The notes: generated from the sequence alone by a model not told the origin. Positions 49,539 to 61,685 are shown, counted from the first letter of the stretch. The stretch is DNA of 64,000 nt from JACDAN01 sp963721345 (GCA_963721345.1 CAVRIT010000001.1:248001-312000), one strand, 5' to 3'. Made by a program: numbers and translations.

Positions 49539-51070
49539 AGAAGCTCTCCAGCCGCAGCTTCGACCGCATCGCCCAGCGAGCCGTCGCGGATCGCCACGGC
49601 GAGCGCCTCGATGTCCGGCGCCAGCGGCCGGTCCTCGGTCACCCGCGCCGAGAGCGATCGAACGAACACCCGCGCCGCTTCGGACCCCCGCCCCGGCTCG
49701 AGCGGCGCCAGGTACTCGACCGCCTGCACCGCTGCGAGCAATTCGATGGCGAGCACATGTTCCGCGTTCGACAGCACCTGCCAGGCCTTCAGGCCGGCGG
49801 CGTTCCCCATCGAGACGTGATCCTCCTGGCCGGCGCTCGTCGGGATCGAATCCACGCTCGCCGGATGGCTCAGAGCCTTGTTCTCGCTGACGAGCGCCGC
49901 TGCCACGTACTGCGGGATCATGAACCCGGAGTTCAGCCCGCCGTCCGGCGCAAGGAACGCGGGGAGCCCCTCGGACAGGCTCGGATTCACGAGCCGCTCC
50001 GTCCGGCGCTCGGAGATGCTCGCCAGCTCGGAAACCGCCATCGCCATCGCGTCCAGCGCGAACGCGAGAGGCTGCCCGTGGAAGTTCCCGTTGGAGACGA
50101 TCTCGCCGGAGTCGACGAGGACGAGCGGATTGTCCGTCGCGGCGTTGAGCTCGACACCGACGGTCTCCGCCACATAGCGGAGGAGATCCCGTGCCGCCCC
50201 ATGGACCTGCGGCGCGCACCGCAGGGAGTACGCGTCCTGCACCCGGTCGCACCAGCGGTGGGACTCCATCACGGTCGAGCCCTCGAGCAACTGCAGCAGG
50301 TTCTCCGCGACTGCGGCCTGGCCGCGCAGGGGTCTCAACGCCTGCACCTCGCTCCGGAACGCCTGCCGCGAGCCCTGGAGGGCCTCGACCGTCATCGCAC
50401 ACGCGATGTCCGCAGCAGCCGCGAGTCGCCGCGCTCGCACGATCCCGAGCGCACCGAACGCAGCCATGAACTGCGTCCCGTTGATGAGCGCGAGCCCTTC
50501 CTTCGCACTGAGGACGATCGGCTCCAGGCCGACGCGCCGCAGCGCTTCGTCACCCGGCAGCAGCTCGCCGTCCACCCACGCCTCGCCCTCCCCGATCAAC
50601 GGGAGCGAGAGATGAGCGAGCGGAGCGAGGTCGCCGCTGGCGCCAACCGATCCGCGGCTGGGGACGCGAGGAAGCGCCCCCCGATTCAGCAACTCGACGA
50701 GGAGCTCGGCGAGCTCCACCCGCGTCCCCGAGGCGCCCGTCGCCAGCGCGTTCGCGCGGAGCAGGAGCGCCGCACGAACGACCTCGTCGGGATACGGCTC
50801 GCCGACACCGCAGGCGTGGCTCCGGAGGAGCCGAACCTGGAGCTCGTCCGCCAGCTCGCGCGGAATCGTCTGCGTCACCAGCCGCCCGAACCCGGTGTTG
50901 ACGCCGTAGGTTCTGGCGGGATCCGCCGCGGCGGCCTCGACCACGTCCCGCGCCGCGCGCATTCGCTCCTTCGCCTCGTCGGCCAGAGACGCCTCGGCCC
51001 GGTTCACCGCGACGGCCCAGACCTGCTCGACGTCGAGGTCGCGGCCGGTCAGCACGCCCGTCCCGATCAC
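49535..51070 (-). CDS. hutH: Histidine ammonia-lyase
   Basis: Converts histidine to urocanate and ammonia. 511 residues; the MIO prosthetic group forms from the Ala-Ser-Gly in SVGASGDLAPLAHLSLPLIG; YGVNTGFGRL near the N-terminus, GTQFMAAFGAL, NDNPLV-type segment (TDNPLVLVDSGEIVSNGNFH), QPLAFALDAMAMAVSEL and AGQEDHVSMGNAAG are the remaining family blocks. Second gene of the ftcD-hutH-hutU-hutI operon, 9 nt after ftcD. Confidence 0.96.
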   Translation of the reverse strand: MIGTGVLTGRDLDVEQVWAVAVNRAEASLADEAKERMRAARDVVEAAAADPARTYGVNTGFGRLVTQTIPRELADELQVRLLRSHACGVGEPYPDEVVRAALLLRANALATGASGTRVELAELLVELLNRGALPRVPSRGSVGASGDLAPLAHLSLPLIGEGEAWVDGELLPGDEALRRVGLEPIVLSAKEGLALINGTQFMAAFGALGIVRARRLAAAADIACAMTVEALQGSRQAFRSEVQALRPLRGQAAVAENLLQLLEGSTVMESHRWCDRVQDAYSLRCAPQVHGAARDLLRYVAETVGVELNAATDNPLVLVDSGEIVSNGNFHGQPLAFALDAMAMAVSELASISERRTERLVNPSLSEGLPAFLAPDGGLNSGFMIPQYVAAALVSENKALSHPASVDSIPTSAGQEDHVSMGNAAGLKAWQVLSNAEHVLAIELLAAVQAVEYLAPLEPGRGSEAARVFVRSLSARVTEDRPLAPDIEALAVAIRDGSLGDAVEAAAGELL

Positions 51071-51079
51071 GGCGTGACT

Positions 51080-51961
51080 CTAGCCCTCCAGCAGACGTGT
51101 CTCGATCAGGCGGGACCCGTCGAATCCCTCGATGCGTAGCTGCGCTCCCGCCGCAGCCGCGGCGGCACCCGCCGGCATCAGCCCGACGAGCTCGGAGCCG
51201 GCGACCTCCACACCTCGGGCGGCCGCCTCGGCGTCGATGCGCGCGACGATCTCGTGCAGCGCGACCGCCTCCCAGTCCTCGACGTTCATGCTCACCTGCA
51301 CTCGCCCGGCAGCGGGCAGGTCGAGACCCAGCGCGCGCACCCCCGGAAATCCCCCATCGCGCTCGCGCACCACGGCAGCGATCGCCCGCGCATCCTCCAC
51401 GCTGGCACCTCGAAGATCGACGTTGAAGGCGATCAGCGGACGCCGCGCCCCGACGATCACGCCACCCGCCGATGGATGCAGCTCGCGCGGCCCGAAATCC
51501 GGCGAGAGCTCGGCTGTCGCGATCCGCCGCGACAGCTCCTCCGTCCCCCCGCGCCGGAAGAACGCAGGCCCCCGGCCCGGCGCGAGCTCGCCGTACAGAA
51601 ACACCGGCAGGTCGAGCTTCTCGCCGATCTGCCGCGCAAGCGTCTCAGCCGCAGCGCGCGCGCGTTCCATGTCCCCGTCGCGCAGCGGCACGACCGGGAC
51701 GACGTCGGCCGCGCCGATCCGCGGGTGCGCTCCTTCGTGACGCCGAAGGTCGATGCGCTCCCGCGCCACCTCGATCGCCGCGAGCAGCGCGTCCACCAGC
51801 CCGGCGTCCTCACCGACGGCCGTGAAGACCGAGCGGTTGTGATCCGCGTCCGAGTGGACGTCCAGCAGCCGGGCGCTCCGCGAGAGCGCACCGCCGATCG
51901 CCTGGATCGTTTCGCCGTCCCGCCCCTCCGAGAAGTTCGGCACCGACTCGAGCGGGAGCAC
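51080..51961 (-). CDS. ftcD: Glutamate formimidoyltransferase
   Basis: Transfers the formimino group of N-formimino-L-glutamate to tetrahydrofolate, the last step of this version of histidine degradation. 293 residues: LESVPNFSEGRDGETIQ, LDVHSDADHNRSVFTAVG, RRHEGAHPRIGAADVVPVVP, LDLPVFLYGE and FNVDLRGASVEDARAIA. It is the transferase domain only; no cyclodeaminase domain. GTG 51961 follows TAGAGT with a 6-nt spacer, so the hut operon probably has a leaderless first gene. Confidence 0.93.
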   Translation of the reverse strand: MLPLESVPNFSEGRDGETIQAIGGALSRSARLLDVHSDADHNRSVFTAVGEDAGLVDALLAAIEVARERIDLRRHEGAHPRIGAADVVPVVPLRDGDMERARAAAETLARQIGEKLDLPVFLYGELAPGRGPAFFRRGGTEELSRRIATAELSPDFGPRELHPSAGGVIVGARRPLIAFNVDLRGASVEDARAIAAVVRERDGGFPGVRALGLDLPAAGRVQVSMNVEDWEAVALHEIVARIDAEAAARGVEVAGSELVGLMPAGAAAAAAGAQLRIEGFDGSRLIETRLLEG

Positions 51962-51980
51962 GCGCCTACTCTACGGCGAC
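51962..51980. promoter_or_regulatory. Probable bidirectional leaderless promoter between ftcD and a methyltransferase
   Basis: Only 19 bp separate the two GTG start codons. TAGAGT (minus, 51973-51968) is 6 nt before ftcD; TACTCT (plus, 51967-51972) is 8 nt before the methyltransferase. The two hexamers occupy almost the same bases. Confidence 0.45.
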
Positions 51981-52565
51981 GTGAAGGCGTACTACGAGGC
52001 CCGCGCACACGAGTACGACGAGTGGTGGCTCGGCCTCGGCCGCTTCGCCGACCGCGACCGCCCGGAATGGGACGCGTCGCGCGAGGAGCTCATCCGCTGG
52101 ATCGCCGAGCTCCCACCGGCGCGGACGCTCGACGCCGCGTGCGGAACCGGCTTCCTCACACGGCATCTTCGCGGCGAGATCGTCGGCCTCGACCAGAGCG
52201 CGTCGATGCTCGAGGTCGCCCGAAACCAGGTACCTCACGCCACGTTCGTCCAGGGCGACGCACTCGATCTCCCCTTCGAGGACGAATCGTTCGACCGCCT
52301 GTTCGCCAGCTACTTCTACTGCCACCTCGAAAAGGGAGATCGCCTCCGCTTCCTCGCAGAAGCCCGCCGCGTGGCTACGGAGCTCGTCGTCGTGGCGAGC
52401 GTGGCGACCGAGGAGGAGCCGCACGAGCGCTGGGAGGAACGGCTGCTGAACGACGGGTCGCGCTGGGAGGTTTTCAAGCGGGTGTTCCAGCCCGAGGACA
52501 TCGCCGCAGAGCTCGGAGGACGGGTGCTCCACACGAACCGGTACTTCGTGATGGTCGCGTCGTGA
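51981..52565 (+). CDS. SAM-dependent class I methyltransferase
   Basis: 194 residues. YYEARAHEYDEWWLGLGRF at the N-terminus, motif I TLDAACGTGFLTRHLRG, GLDQSASMLEVARNQVPHATFVQGDALDLPFEDESFDRLFASYFYCHLE (segments: VGLDQSASMLEVARN; QGDALDLPFEDESFDRLF) give a clear Methyltransf_11/25 fold. Substrate unknown. GTG 51981. Followed immediately by the uracil-DNA glycosylase-like gene, 1 nt after its stop. Confidence 0.85.
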   Translation: MKAYYEARAHEYDEWWLGLGRFADRDRPEWDASREELIRWIAELPPARTLDAACGTGFLTRHLRGEIVGLDQSASMLEVARNQVPHATFVQGDALDLPFEDESFDRLFASYFYCHLEKGDRLRFLAEARRVATELVVVASVATEEEPHERWEERLLNDGSRWEVFKRVFQPEDIAAELGGRVLHTNRYFVMVAS

Positions 52566-53143
52566 GGTGACGCGGCGCCGCTCGTCGTACCGCTCGGTCG
52601 CGTCCCTCCAGCGCGACAACCGTGTCTGCCGGGTGTGCGCCGAGGAGGGCTACCCGATCGAGTCGCTCCCGGTCGTCCAGCCGTACACCGGTCAGCGCGC
52701 CTACGTCCACGGCCAGGCGCCGGGCATCCTCGAAGGCGAGCAGCGCCTGCCGTGGCGCGGCCGGGCGGGGAAGACCCTCCGCCGCTGGCTCGAGCTGGAC
52801 GAGGACGAGTTCTACGAGACGTTCTACTGCGCGTCCGTCACGCGGTGCTACCCGGGGAGAGCGCTGTCCGGCTCAGGCGACCGCACGCCGACACCGCGGG
52901 AACAGGAGCTGTGCTCGCTCTGGCGCGAGTGGGAGCTGCGGCTGATCCGTCCCGAGCTCATCCTCGTCGTCGGCGGCCTGAGCGCGCGGCGCCTGCTCGG
53001 CATCTCGAACATGACCGACGCGATCGGCAGGCGCTACGAGCTCGACGGAGCCGTCGCCGTCCCGCTACCGCACCCGAGCGGTACCAGCCGTTGGTTGAAC
53101 GTCCCGGCCAACCGCGAACGGCTGGCCGGGGCGCTCGAGGTCG

Positions 53144-54415
<1,272 letters not shown>

Positions 54416-54426
54416 GCTCGTCTCCC

Positions 54427-55930
<1,504 letters not shown>

Positions 55931-55956
<26 letters not shown>

Positions 55957-56071
55957 ACTGCTCCGGGCACGTGCAGGGCGCGTGCTCCGAGTTCAGGAAC
56001 AACTTCGCGCGGGGTGAAGAGCTGGTGGTCTGGGTGGCTCGCTTCCGGCGCAAGGGCTTCAACAGGCTCAT
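55931..56071 (-). CDS. Small cysteine-motif protein upstream of and overlapping aceB
   Basis: 46 residues from ATG 56071 (or 49 from GTG 56080); AAGGAGG lies 4 nt before the GTG and 13 nt before the ATG, so a real start is nearby. The sequence begins MSLLKPLRRKRATQTTSS, is basic in the first half, and ends with EHAPCTCPEQCERDHGNE, three cysteines in a C-x-C-x3-C arrangement with His residues. Because it overlaps the aceB start, translation of the two would be coupled. Possibly a small metal-binding protein or a leader peptide for the glyoxylate operon; function unknown. Confidence 0.55.
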
Positions 56072-56080
56072 CGGGCTCAC

Positions 56081-56177
56081 GGGGCCTCCTTCAGGTCGAC
56101 ACGAGGGTGTTTACCCTAGGGCGGCCGTGATATAACCACCAACAGGGACTTTCGATAGTTCGATAGAGAAGGTCTAT
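56081..56177. promoter_or_regulatory. Divergent control region between the aceB unit and lysR
   Basis: About 100 nt. It contains the tandem octamer TTCGATAG-TTCGATAG (56151-56166), GGGTGTTTACCC (56105-56116), and an AT-rich stretch TGATATAACC that fits a LysR-type T-N11-A box area. On the minus strand TTGGTG and TAGGGT with an 18-bp spacer could be the aceB promoter. Confidence 0.4.
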
Positions 56178-57101
56178 ATGAGGCTCGAGCAGCTGGAAGC
56201 GTTGGTGGAGGTGGCGCGGCGCGGGAGCGTGACGCGGGCAGCCGAGGCGCTCTATGTCACCCAGCCCACTCTGACCGCACGTCTCAAGGGCCTCGAGCAG
56301 GAGCTCGACGCCAAGCTCTTCGTCCGCTCGCAGCGCGGCATGCGCCTCTCCGACGCAGGGCGGGCGTTCCTGCCTTTCGCGGAGCGGACGCTCGACACGA
56401 TCTCGAGCGGCCGGCGGCTGCTCGGCGAGGTCGCGCGCGGCGAGGGCGGCCAGCTCGCGCTCGGCGCCGCACCGGCGGTGAGCACATACGTCCTCCCGCG
56501 GATCCTCACGCGCTTCCACCGGACCCATCCGAAGGTGTCACTGGCCGTGCGGACCGGCCACTCGGAGGAGGTGCTGGAGCTCGTGCTCCGCGAGCAGGTG
56601 CAGATCGGGCTCGGGCGGTCGCTGCGCCATCCGGACATCGAGGCGATCCCGCTCTACGACGACGAGCTCATCCTCGTGGTCGACCCGAAGCACCCGTTCG
56701 CCGGGCAGACCGGGATCGGGCCCGACGACCTGCTCGAAGTGCAGCTGATCCTCTTCGACCGCACGTCGAGCTACCGGCGGCTGACGAGCGAGTTCTTCGA
56801 GAGCGTCGGGGCGGTGCCGCGCGGCGTGATGGAGCTGGACAACATCGACGCCGCGAAGAAGATGGTGGAGCAGGGGCTCGGCGTCGCCCTCCTCCCCCAC
56901 ACCGCGGTGACCGCGGAGCTCGAGGCGGGCACGCTCCGACCCGTGACCCTCGCGGAAGCCGCGTCGCCGAAGCAGCGGATCGTCATCTACCGGCGACGCG
57001 ACGCCGGCCCGCCGTCGACGCCGCTCCAGGCATTTCTCAACTTACTCTCGGACCTGAAGCCGCGGCTCCAGGAGTCGGCCCGGAGCGGGCTGCAGAACTG
57101 A
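56178..57101 (+). CDS. LysR-family transcriptional regulator
   Basis: 307 residues. N-terminal winged helix-turn-helix: MRLEQLEALVEVARRGSVTRAAEALYVTQPTLTARLKGLEQEL (segments: LVEVARRGSVTRAAEALYVT; TARLKGLEQELDAKLFVR); residues ~90-300 are the periplasmic-binding-like effector domain with VDPKHPFAGQTGIG and AAKKMVEQGLGVALLPHTAV. Its divergent position and the compact shared control region make it the likely regulator of the aceB-aceA operon; this is inference. Confidence 0.9.
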   Translation: MRLEQLEALVEVARRGSVTRAAEALYVTQPTLTARLKGLEQELDAKLFVRSQRGMRLSDAGRAFLPFAERTLDTISSGRRLLGEVARGEGGQLALGAAPAVSTYVLPRILTRFHRTHPKVSLAVRTGHSEEVLELVLREQVQIGLGRSLRHPDIEAIPLYDDELILVVDPKHPFAGQTGIGPDDLLEVQLILFDRTSSYRRLTSEFFESVGAVPRGVMELDNIDAAKKMVEQGLGVALLPHTAVTAELEAGTLRPVTLAEAASPKQRIVIYRRRDAGPPSTPLQAFLNLLSDLKPRLQESARSGLQN

Positions 57102-57111
57102 CTCCGGCGGC

Positions 57112-57117
57112 TAGATT
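57112..57117 (+). promoter_or_regulatory. -10 element TAGATT of the ABC exporter operon
   Basis: TAGATT, 6-nt spacer GGCTCG, GTG 57124; leaderless arrangement just after the lysR stop. Confidence 0.45.
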
Positions 57118-57123
57118 GGCTCG

Positions 57124-58899
57124 GTGACGTACCGCCGCATCTTCTGGCGTCTGCTCGGCTTCCTGAAGCCGTACAAGTGGTCGCTCGCCGTGTCGGTGGT
57201 GCTGGCGGTCGGGTCTCAGGCGGCGGCCGTCGCCATGGCGTTCCTGACCGGCGCCGGGCTCGAGCATGCGGTGAGCGCCGCGGACCGCGACCGCATCTGG
57301 ATCTACGCCCTCGCGATCCTCGGCATCGGCCTGATCCGGTCGCTGCTGATGGTCGGGCGGCGGCTGATCTCCGGCCGCCAGGCGCTCGGCGTCGAGTTCG
57401 ACATGCGCAACGGGATGTACGCGAAGCTCCTGCGGCTCTCGTTCGGCTTCTACGACCGCCACCAGACGGGGCAGCTGATGTCGCGCGCGACGGTCGACCT
57501 CCAGGCCGTCCGGTTCTTCCTCGGCTACGGCCTGATCTTCTTCTTCCAGCACGTGCTGACGATCGTCGGCGTCACGGTGGTGATGTTCTGGCTCGAGTGG
57601 CGTCTCGCGCTGGCGGCGACGGCGATCACGCCGCTGATCGTCCTCGTGGCCTACCGGTACTCGAGCGTGTCGCACCCGGTGCTCCGCGACGTCCAGCAGA
57701 AGATGGCGGACGTCGCGACCGTCGCCGAAGAGAGCATCGTCGGCGTCCATGTCGTGAAGGCGTTCGCGCAGGAGCAGACGGAGACGGAGAAGTTCGCCGC
57801 GCGCTCCGACGGGGTTTTCCGGCGCAGCGTGGACGCCAACCGGCAGCGCGCGCTCTACGTGCCGGTGCTGTCCTTCCTGCCGCTTCTCGCACAGGCCGTC
57901 GTCCTGCTCGTCGGAGGGCGGATGGTTGCGAACGGGACGCTGGGGCTCGGCGCGTTCATCACCTTCAACGTGCTCGTCGCGATGCTGATCATGCCGCTGC
58001 GGATGCTGGGCATGTGGATCGGCCAGGCCCAGCGCGCGACCGCCTCCGGTGAGCGGATCTTCGAGGTGATGGACGAGCCGGAGGACGTCTCGGACGCACC
58101 GGGCGCGGTCGAGCTGCCGCAGGGCACGGGGCGGGTCCGGTTCGAGGGCGTGAGCTTCGGCTACGACGAGCGCCGTCCCGTGCTGCAGGACGTCGAGCTC
58201 GAGCTCGAGCCGGGGAAGACCGTCGCGCTGATCGGCCACACGGGCTCCGGCAAGACGACGCTCGCTTCGCTCGTCCCGCGGTTCTACGACGTTGCCGCCG
58301 GGCGGCTGACGATCGACGGGGTCGACGTGCGGCAGGCGAAGCTGACCTCCCTGCGGCGGGAGATCGGGATCGTCGCGCAGGATCCGTTCCTGTTCTCCGC
58401 GAGCGTCCGGGACAACATCGCCTTCGGCCGGCCGGATGCGAGCGACGCGGAGGTCGAGCACGCGGCACGGCTTGCGCAGGCCACGGAGTTCATCGACGAG
58501 CTGCCGGAGGGCTACGACACCGTCATCGGCGAGCGCGGGATCACGCTGTCGGGCGGGCAGCGGCAGCGGATCGCGATCGCCCGGGCGCTCATCCTCGACC
58601 CGCGGATCCTGATCCTGGACGACGCGACGGCGTCGGTCGATGCGACTACGGAGGCCAAGATCCGGCTCGGCCTCCGGGAGGCGATGCGCGGCCGGACGAC
58701 GATCATCATCGCGCACCGGCTCTCCACGCTCGCGCTCGCCGACGAGCTGGTCGTCCTCGATCAGGGCCGGATCGCCGCGCTCGGCACGCACGAGGAACTG
58801 CTGGAGCGCAGCCCGGTCTATCGCGAGATCTACGAGCACGGGCTCCTCGAGCGCGAGTTCGCGGAGCGCGTGGAGGCTCGGGCCGAGGTGGCGTCGTGA
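57124..58899 (+). CDS. ABC exporter half-transporter (permease plus ATPase), first subunit
   Basis: 591 residues: six-helix type IV exporter membrane domain (residues 1-310) and a nucleotide-binding domain with Walker A ALIGHTGSGKTTLASLV, Q-loop VAQDPFLFSASVRDN, signature GITLSGGQRQRIAIARAL, Walker B ILILDDATASVD and H-loop IIIAHRLSTLA. The residue after Walker B is Asp, not Glu, in LDDATASVD, so this ATP site may be weak. Pairs with the next gene, whose Walker B reads LDEATSSVD, consistent with an asymmetric heterodimer. Overlaps it by 4 nt (GTGA). Substrate unknown. Confidence 0.92.
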   Translation: MTYRRIFWRLLGFLKPYKWSLAVSVVLAVGSQAAAVAMAFLTGAGLEHAVSAADRDRIWIYALAILGIGLIRSLLMVGRRLISGRQALGVEFDMRNGMYAKLLRLSFGFYDRHQTGQLMSRATVDLQAVRFFLGYGLIFFFQHVLTIVGVTVVMFWLEWRLALAATAITPLIVLVAYRYSSVSHPVLRDVQQKMADVATVAEESIVGVHVVKAFAQEQTETEKFAARSDGVFRRSVDANRQRALYVPVLSFLPLLAQAVVLLVGGRMVANGTLGLGAFITFNVLVAMLIMPLRMLGMWIGQAQRATASGERIFEVMDEPEDVSDAPGAVELPQGTGRVRFEGVSFGYDERRPVLQDVELELEPGKTVALIGHTGSGKTTLASLVPRFYDVAAGRLTIDGVDVRQAKLTSLRREIGIVAQDPFLFSASVRDNIAFGRPDASDAEVEHAARLAQATEFIDELPEGYDTVIGERGITLSGGQRQRIAIARALILDPRILILDDATASVDATTEAKIRLGLREAMRGRTTIIIAHRLSTLALADELVVLDQGRIAALGTHEELLERSPVYREIYEHGLLEREFAERVEARAEVAS

Positions 58900-60702
58900 A
58901 GGTCTGGCAGCCCGGATCGCACCTCTCGGCCCAGCGCGACGCCAAGGTCGACGACTGGACGTGGCAGCGCACCGCGCGCCGCGTGTCCACCCTCGCGCGG
59001 CTGACCGCGCCGTACAAGCTCCGCACCTCGCTTGCCGTGATCTCGCTCCTCGCGGCGACGCTGACTGCGCTCGTCCCGCCCTACCTCGCGAAGCTCGCGC
59101 TCGACGACGGCATCCGCAACGGCGACCTCGACGCCCTGACCGTGATCGTGATCCTGTTCGTCCTCGCCGGCGTCGCGAGCCTCGCTACGTCCTCCGCACA
59201 GACCTACTTCACCGGCTGGACCGGCGAGCGGATCCTGGCCGACCTCCGGAACAAGCTCTTCCGCCACCTCCAGCGCCTCTCGCTCGGCTACTTCGAGCGG
59301 AACCGGGCCGGTGTGATCATCAGCCGGCTGACGAACGACGTCGACGCGCTCGACCAGCTGGTGACGGACGGCGTCACCACGCTCGTCCAGAACTCGCTGT
59401 TGCTCGTCGGCTCGGCGATCGTCCTTTTCTGGCTCGACTGGCGCCTCGCGCTGGCGACGCTGGCCGTGATCCCGATCATGGCGATCGCGACCGCGATCTT
59501 CCGGATCCGGAGCTCGCGCGCCTACCGCGCGGTCCGCGAGCGGCTCGGCCTCGTCACGGCGACGCTCGCCGAGGACATCGCCGGGCATGCGCGTTGTCCA
59601 GTCCTTCACGCGCGAGCCCGCACGCCGCCGCAACTTCGAGGAGGTCACCACGCACTACCGGGAGGCGAACCAGCAGACGGTGATCACGAACGGCCTCTAC
59701 TTCCCGTTCGTCGACCTGCTCTCGGCCGTCGCGACGGCGGTCGTCCTCGGCTACGGCGGCTACCTGCTCTCCGAGGGCGAGGTCTCGGTCGGGACGCTGT
59801 TCGCGTTCATCCTCTACGTCTCCAACTTCTTCGACCCCGTCCAGCAGCTCTCGCAGCTCTACAACACGTTCCTGGCCGCCGTCGCCGCGCTGGACAAGAT
59901 CATGGACGTGATGGACGAGGAGCCGGAGGTGCAGGACCGCCCCGGCGCACGCGAGCTCCCGCCGATCGAGGGCCACGTCGAGCTGCGCGAGCTGAAGTTC
60001 GGCTACGGGGACGGGCCGGAAGTGCTCCACGGCATCGACCTCGACGTCCAGGCAGGGACGACCGTCGCGCTCGTCGGCCACACCGGGGCCGGGAAGTCGA
60101 CCATCGCCAAGCTCCTCGCGCGCTTCTACGACCCGCGGGAGGGCGCGATCCTCGTCGATGGGATCGACCTGCGAGACGTCACCCAGGAGTCGCTGCGCCG
60201 CCAGCTCGGGATCGTCCCGCAGGAGGGGTTCCTGTTCGCGGGCTCCGTCCGCGACAACATCGCGTTCGGCCGCCCCGACGCGACGAGCGACGAGATCCGC
60301 GCCGCGGCCACCGCCGTCGGGGCGCACGAGTTCGTCATGCGCCTGGAGGACGGTTACGAGACCGATGTCCAGGAGCGCGGCACGCGCCTCTCGCTCGGGC
60401 AGCGCCAGCTGGTGGCCTTCGCCCGCGCGCTCCTCGCCGACCCACGGATCCTCATTCTCGACGAGGCGACGTCCTCGGTCGACATCGGCACCGAGCGGAA
60501 GATCGAGACGGCACTCCGAACGCTGCTCGCCGGCCGCACCGCCTTCGTCATCGCCCACCGGCTCTCGACGATCCGCAACGCCGACCTGATCGTCGTGCTC
60601 GAGCACGGCAAGATCGTCGAACAGGGAACCCACGCCGAGCTGATGGCGCGCCAGGGGCTCTACACGGCGCTCTACGGCGACTGGGCAGCCGACGTGGCCT
60701 AG
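58896..60702 (+). pseudogene. ABC exporter half-transporter, second subunit, with a +1 frameshift
   Basis: GTG 58896. Membrane domain reads normally to TATLAEDIAG, then one extra C near 59585 shifts the frame; the continuation MRVVQSFTREPARRRNFEEV is in the next frame and runs to the stop at 60702. Nucleotide-binding domain: Walker A ALVGHTGAGKSTIAKLL, Q-loop VPQEGFLFAGSVRDN, signature GTRLSLGQRQLVAFARAL (SLGQ instead of SGGQ), Walker B ILILDEATSSVD and H-loop FVIAHRLSTIR. Combined with the partner this suggests one canonical and one degenerate ATP site. Sequence error is as likely as true inactivation. Confidence 0.88.
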
Positions 60703-60714
60703 ATCATCCGGCGC

Positions 60715-61362
60715 GTGATCGGCGAGGTTGTCCGCGAGACGTGGAGGCTGTTCCGCGCACGCTTCGTGCGAACGCTGCTGATCGTCGCGCTCTTGCTTGC
60801 GCCCCTCGAGCTCGCGGTGCAGCTGATCGAGCCGAGCCTGGCGGAGGACGACTGGTGGCTGTGGGTCGTGACGACCGCCTGTCTCACGCTGGTCGCCTTT
60901 CCATGGGTGGTCGGCGCCGTCGTCCACGACGTCGCGACCGACGATCCGACGCCCGCCCGCGCCTATGCCGAGACCGCCGGGCGGCTCCCCGACCTCGCGA
61001 TCTCCGCGCTCGTGACGACCGTGGGGATTCTGCTCGGGACGATTGCGCTCGTCGTCCCGGGGCTGCTGCTGATGGCCCGGTGGGCGGTGATCGTCCCGCT
61101 GATCGTGCTCGACGGAGCGGCCTGGCGCGAGGCACTCGCACGCTCCAACGAGCTCGTGCGCGGGCGGACGTGGAGCGTCGTCGGCATATTCGCCGTCTTG
61201 ACGCTCCTGGGCGCCGGGCTCGTCGCCGTTCCGGTTCTCCTGGGATACGTCGCGTTGAAGGGCGTCCTCGGCGCGTGGCTGGCCACGCTGGCGATCGACA
61301 CCGTGGCAATCGGGTTCTACTCCTATGCGCCGTTCATCCTGTACCGCCGCTTGACGGCCTGA
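60715..61362 (+). CDS. Polytopic membrane protein (YciC/glycerophosphodiesterase-membrane-domain-like)
   Basis: 215 residues with about six hydrophobic segments. It starts VVRETWRLFRARFVRTLLIVALLLAPLELA, the typical beginning of the YciC-like family, has PGLLLMARWAVIVPLIVLDGAAWREALARSNELVRGRTWSVVGIF-type second half (segments: PGLLLMARWAVIVPLIVLDG; EALARSNELVRGRTW), and ends in RLTA. Function unknown. GTG 60715 lies 12 nt after the ABC exporter stop, so it is likely co-transcribed. Confidence 0.7.
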   Translation: MIGEVVRETWRLFRARFVRTLLIVALLLAPLELAVQLIEPSLAEDDWWLWVVTTACLTLVAFPWVVGAVVHDVATDDPTPARAYAETAGRLPDLAISALVTTVGILLGTIALVVPGLLLMARWAVIVPLIVLDGAAWREALARSNELVRGRTWSVVGIFAVLTLLGAGLVAVPVLLGYVALKGVLGAWLATLAIDTVAIGFYSYAPFILYRRLTA

Positions 61363-61383
61363 CGGCTACAATCCGAGCCCCTT

Positions 61384-61454
61384 TGCGGGGTCGTCTAATG
61401 GTAGGACGCTCGGCTCTGGACCGAGTAGTCTAGGTTCGAATCCTAGCCCCGCAG
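61384..61454 (+). tRNA. tRNA-Gln (anticodon CTG)
   Basis: Acceptor stem TGCGGGG/CCCCGCA, D-arm TCTAATGGTAGGA, anticodon stem CTCGG/CCGAG with loop CTCTGGA (anticodon CTG at 61416-61418), T-arm CTAGG-TTCGAAT-CCTAG, discriminator G. U1-A72 and the short D-loop fit bacterial tRNA-Gln. CCA is not encoded. Confidence 0.95.
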
Positions 61455-61467
61455 CCTCACAGAAAGT

Positions 61468-61488
61468 GCCGCAAAACGCGGCCTTTTT
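61468..61488 (+). terminator. Rho-independent terminator of tRNA-Gln
   Basis: GCCGC-AAAAC-GCGGC stem-loop followed by CTTTTT, 13 nt after the tRNA. The next ~200 nt to the aquaporin start hold no gene I can support. Confidence 0.85.
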
Positions 61489-61685
61489 CGCTCTAGGCGC
61501 CGGCGCTGAGGACGGCCACGGCGAGCACGCAACAGACGATGAAGCTCGCCGCGACGAACAATCTGGTTGTGATCAGACCCTCGCGTTCCACGGCGAGAAG
61601 GGTGACACCCTCCCGGCCGGCGTTCAATAGGCCGTTCGGCCCATTTACCCGAGTTTTCAGGCCTATGCCGTCCGCCGTGCTGTAT

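Noticed and set aside
47829..50402. 857-residue version of urocanate hydratase with a long N-terminal extension
   Set aside because: The extension is antisense-type low-complexity sequence lying inside hutH; the family starts at GTG 49538, which overlaps the hutH stop as GTGA.
61493..61592. Possible small membrane peptide on the minus strand between tRNA-Gln and the aquaporin
   Set aside because: Careful reading of the frame shows an in-frame stop after the candidate GTG; only a TTG-started fragment would remain.
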